Source: Massilia sp. YIM B02443
Lineage (GTDB): Bacteria; Pseudomonadota; Gammaproteobacteria; Burkholderiales; Burkholderiaceae_D
NCBI RefSeq assembly: GCF_030411955.1
Contig: NZ_JASNRA010000001.1
Location: 248,001-312,000 of the forward strand
Direction: 5' to 3'
DNA length: 64,000 nt
Below, one piece after another: positions 63,961-64,000 of the stretch. Under the pieces are notes generated by a model. That model saw only the letters and a program-made list of their open reading frames with translations, did not search any database and was not told the origin of the DNA. How positions within the stretch are numbered: the stretch's first letter is position 1; each line of letters starts with the position of its first letter. The position numbers were made by a program, and so were the translations under genes.

Positions 63961-64000
63961 AGGACAGCCTGATGGAATCGCCCTATTATCGGGGCGCGCG

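Overview
This is a GC-rich chromosomal segment that fits a betaproteobacterium of the order Burkholderiales, most likely Oxalobacteraceae (Massilia/Telluria/Duganella type). The assignment is an inference from gene content: two PEP-CTERM proteins, a stand-alone H-NS-type protein with a TWTGRGRQPKW-like core, a small Trp-rich membrane protein, holC next to a DUF2486-like gene, 6S RNA behind zapA, and a dihydrolipoamide dehydrogenase that carries its own lipoyl domain. Coding density is high and most genes are housekeeping or metabolic. I see no prophage, CRISPR array or defence island.

Layout. 1-2 kb: the start of a lipoprotein gene running off the left edge, and a divergent PEP-CTERM protein. 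2-4.1 kb: groES-groEL on the minus strand behind a sigma70/sigma32-like promoter with a perfect CIRCE operator. 4.3-6.6 kb: zapB-like, zapA, 6S RNA, an EVE-domain protein and a TauE/SafE exporter. 6.6-11.7 kb: a minus-strand operon for a periplasmic three-haem cytochrome c, a [2Fe-2S] subunit and a molybdopterin subunit (isoquinoline/aldehyde oxidase type), followed by a kelch protein. 11.8-13.0 kb: a REP-associated tyrosine transposase between perfect 26-bp inverted repeats. 13-15.5 kb: lgt, a LysR regulator, a Trp-rich protein and a small cytochrome c.

15.6-27.6 kb is the largest functional unit: a cobalamin riboswitch followed by fifteen tightly overlapping plus-strand genes. They encode a cobalt ECF transporter (CbiMNQO), a His-rich-tailed CbiX chelatase, corrin-ring enzymes (CobM, CobH, CbiD, CobL, CobI, CbiG, CobE, CobJ), a [2Fe-2S] ferredoxin and BluB. 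The operon therefore couples cobalt uptake, cobalt insertion, ring contraction/methylation and synthesis of the lower ligand under B12 feedback. No precorrin-6A reductase, amidases or adenosyltransferase are in this window.

27.6-39.5 kb is mostly minus strand: a LivK-type binding protein, a CHAD protein, a SIMPL protein, an FAD monooxygenase, an unusual NHL-propeller/M23 fusion, H-NS, a DUF2486-like protein, HolC, an M3 oligopeptidase and FolD. 39.8-46.1 kb is the pyruvate dehydrogenase operon (aceE-aceF-lpdA) with a strong promoter flanked by TTTCA/TGAAA palindromes. After a REPIN-like repeat and two small unknown genes come a TetR regulator and a divergent EmrA/EmrB/outer-membrane efflux operon (47-52 kb).

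52-64 kb carries a chemotaxis receptor, a secreted HExxH protein, two small secreted proteins with related leaders (one with a BON domain), an HDOD protein, a choice-of-anchor-A PEP-CTERM protein, an MFS transporter, a YigZ/IMPACT protein, two identical tRNA-Lys(UUU) genes on either side of a membrane protein, a GspE/PilB-type ATPase and a spermidine-synthase-like protein.
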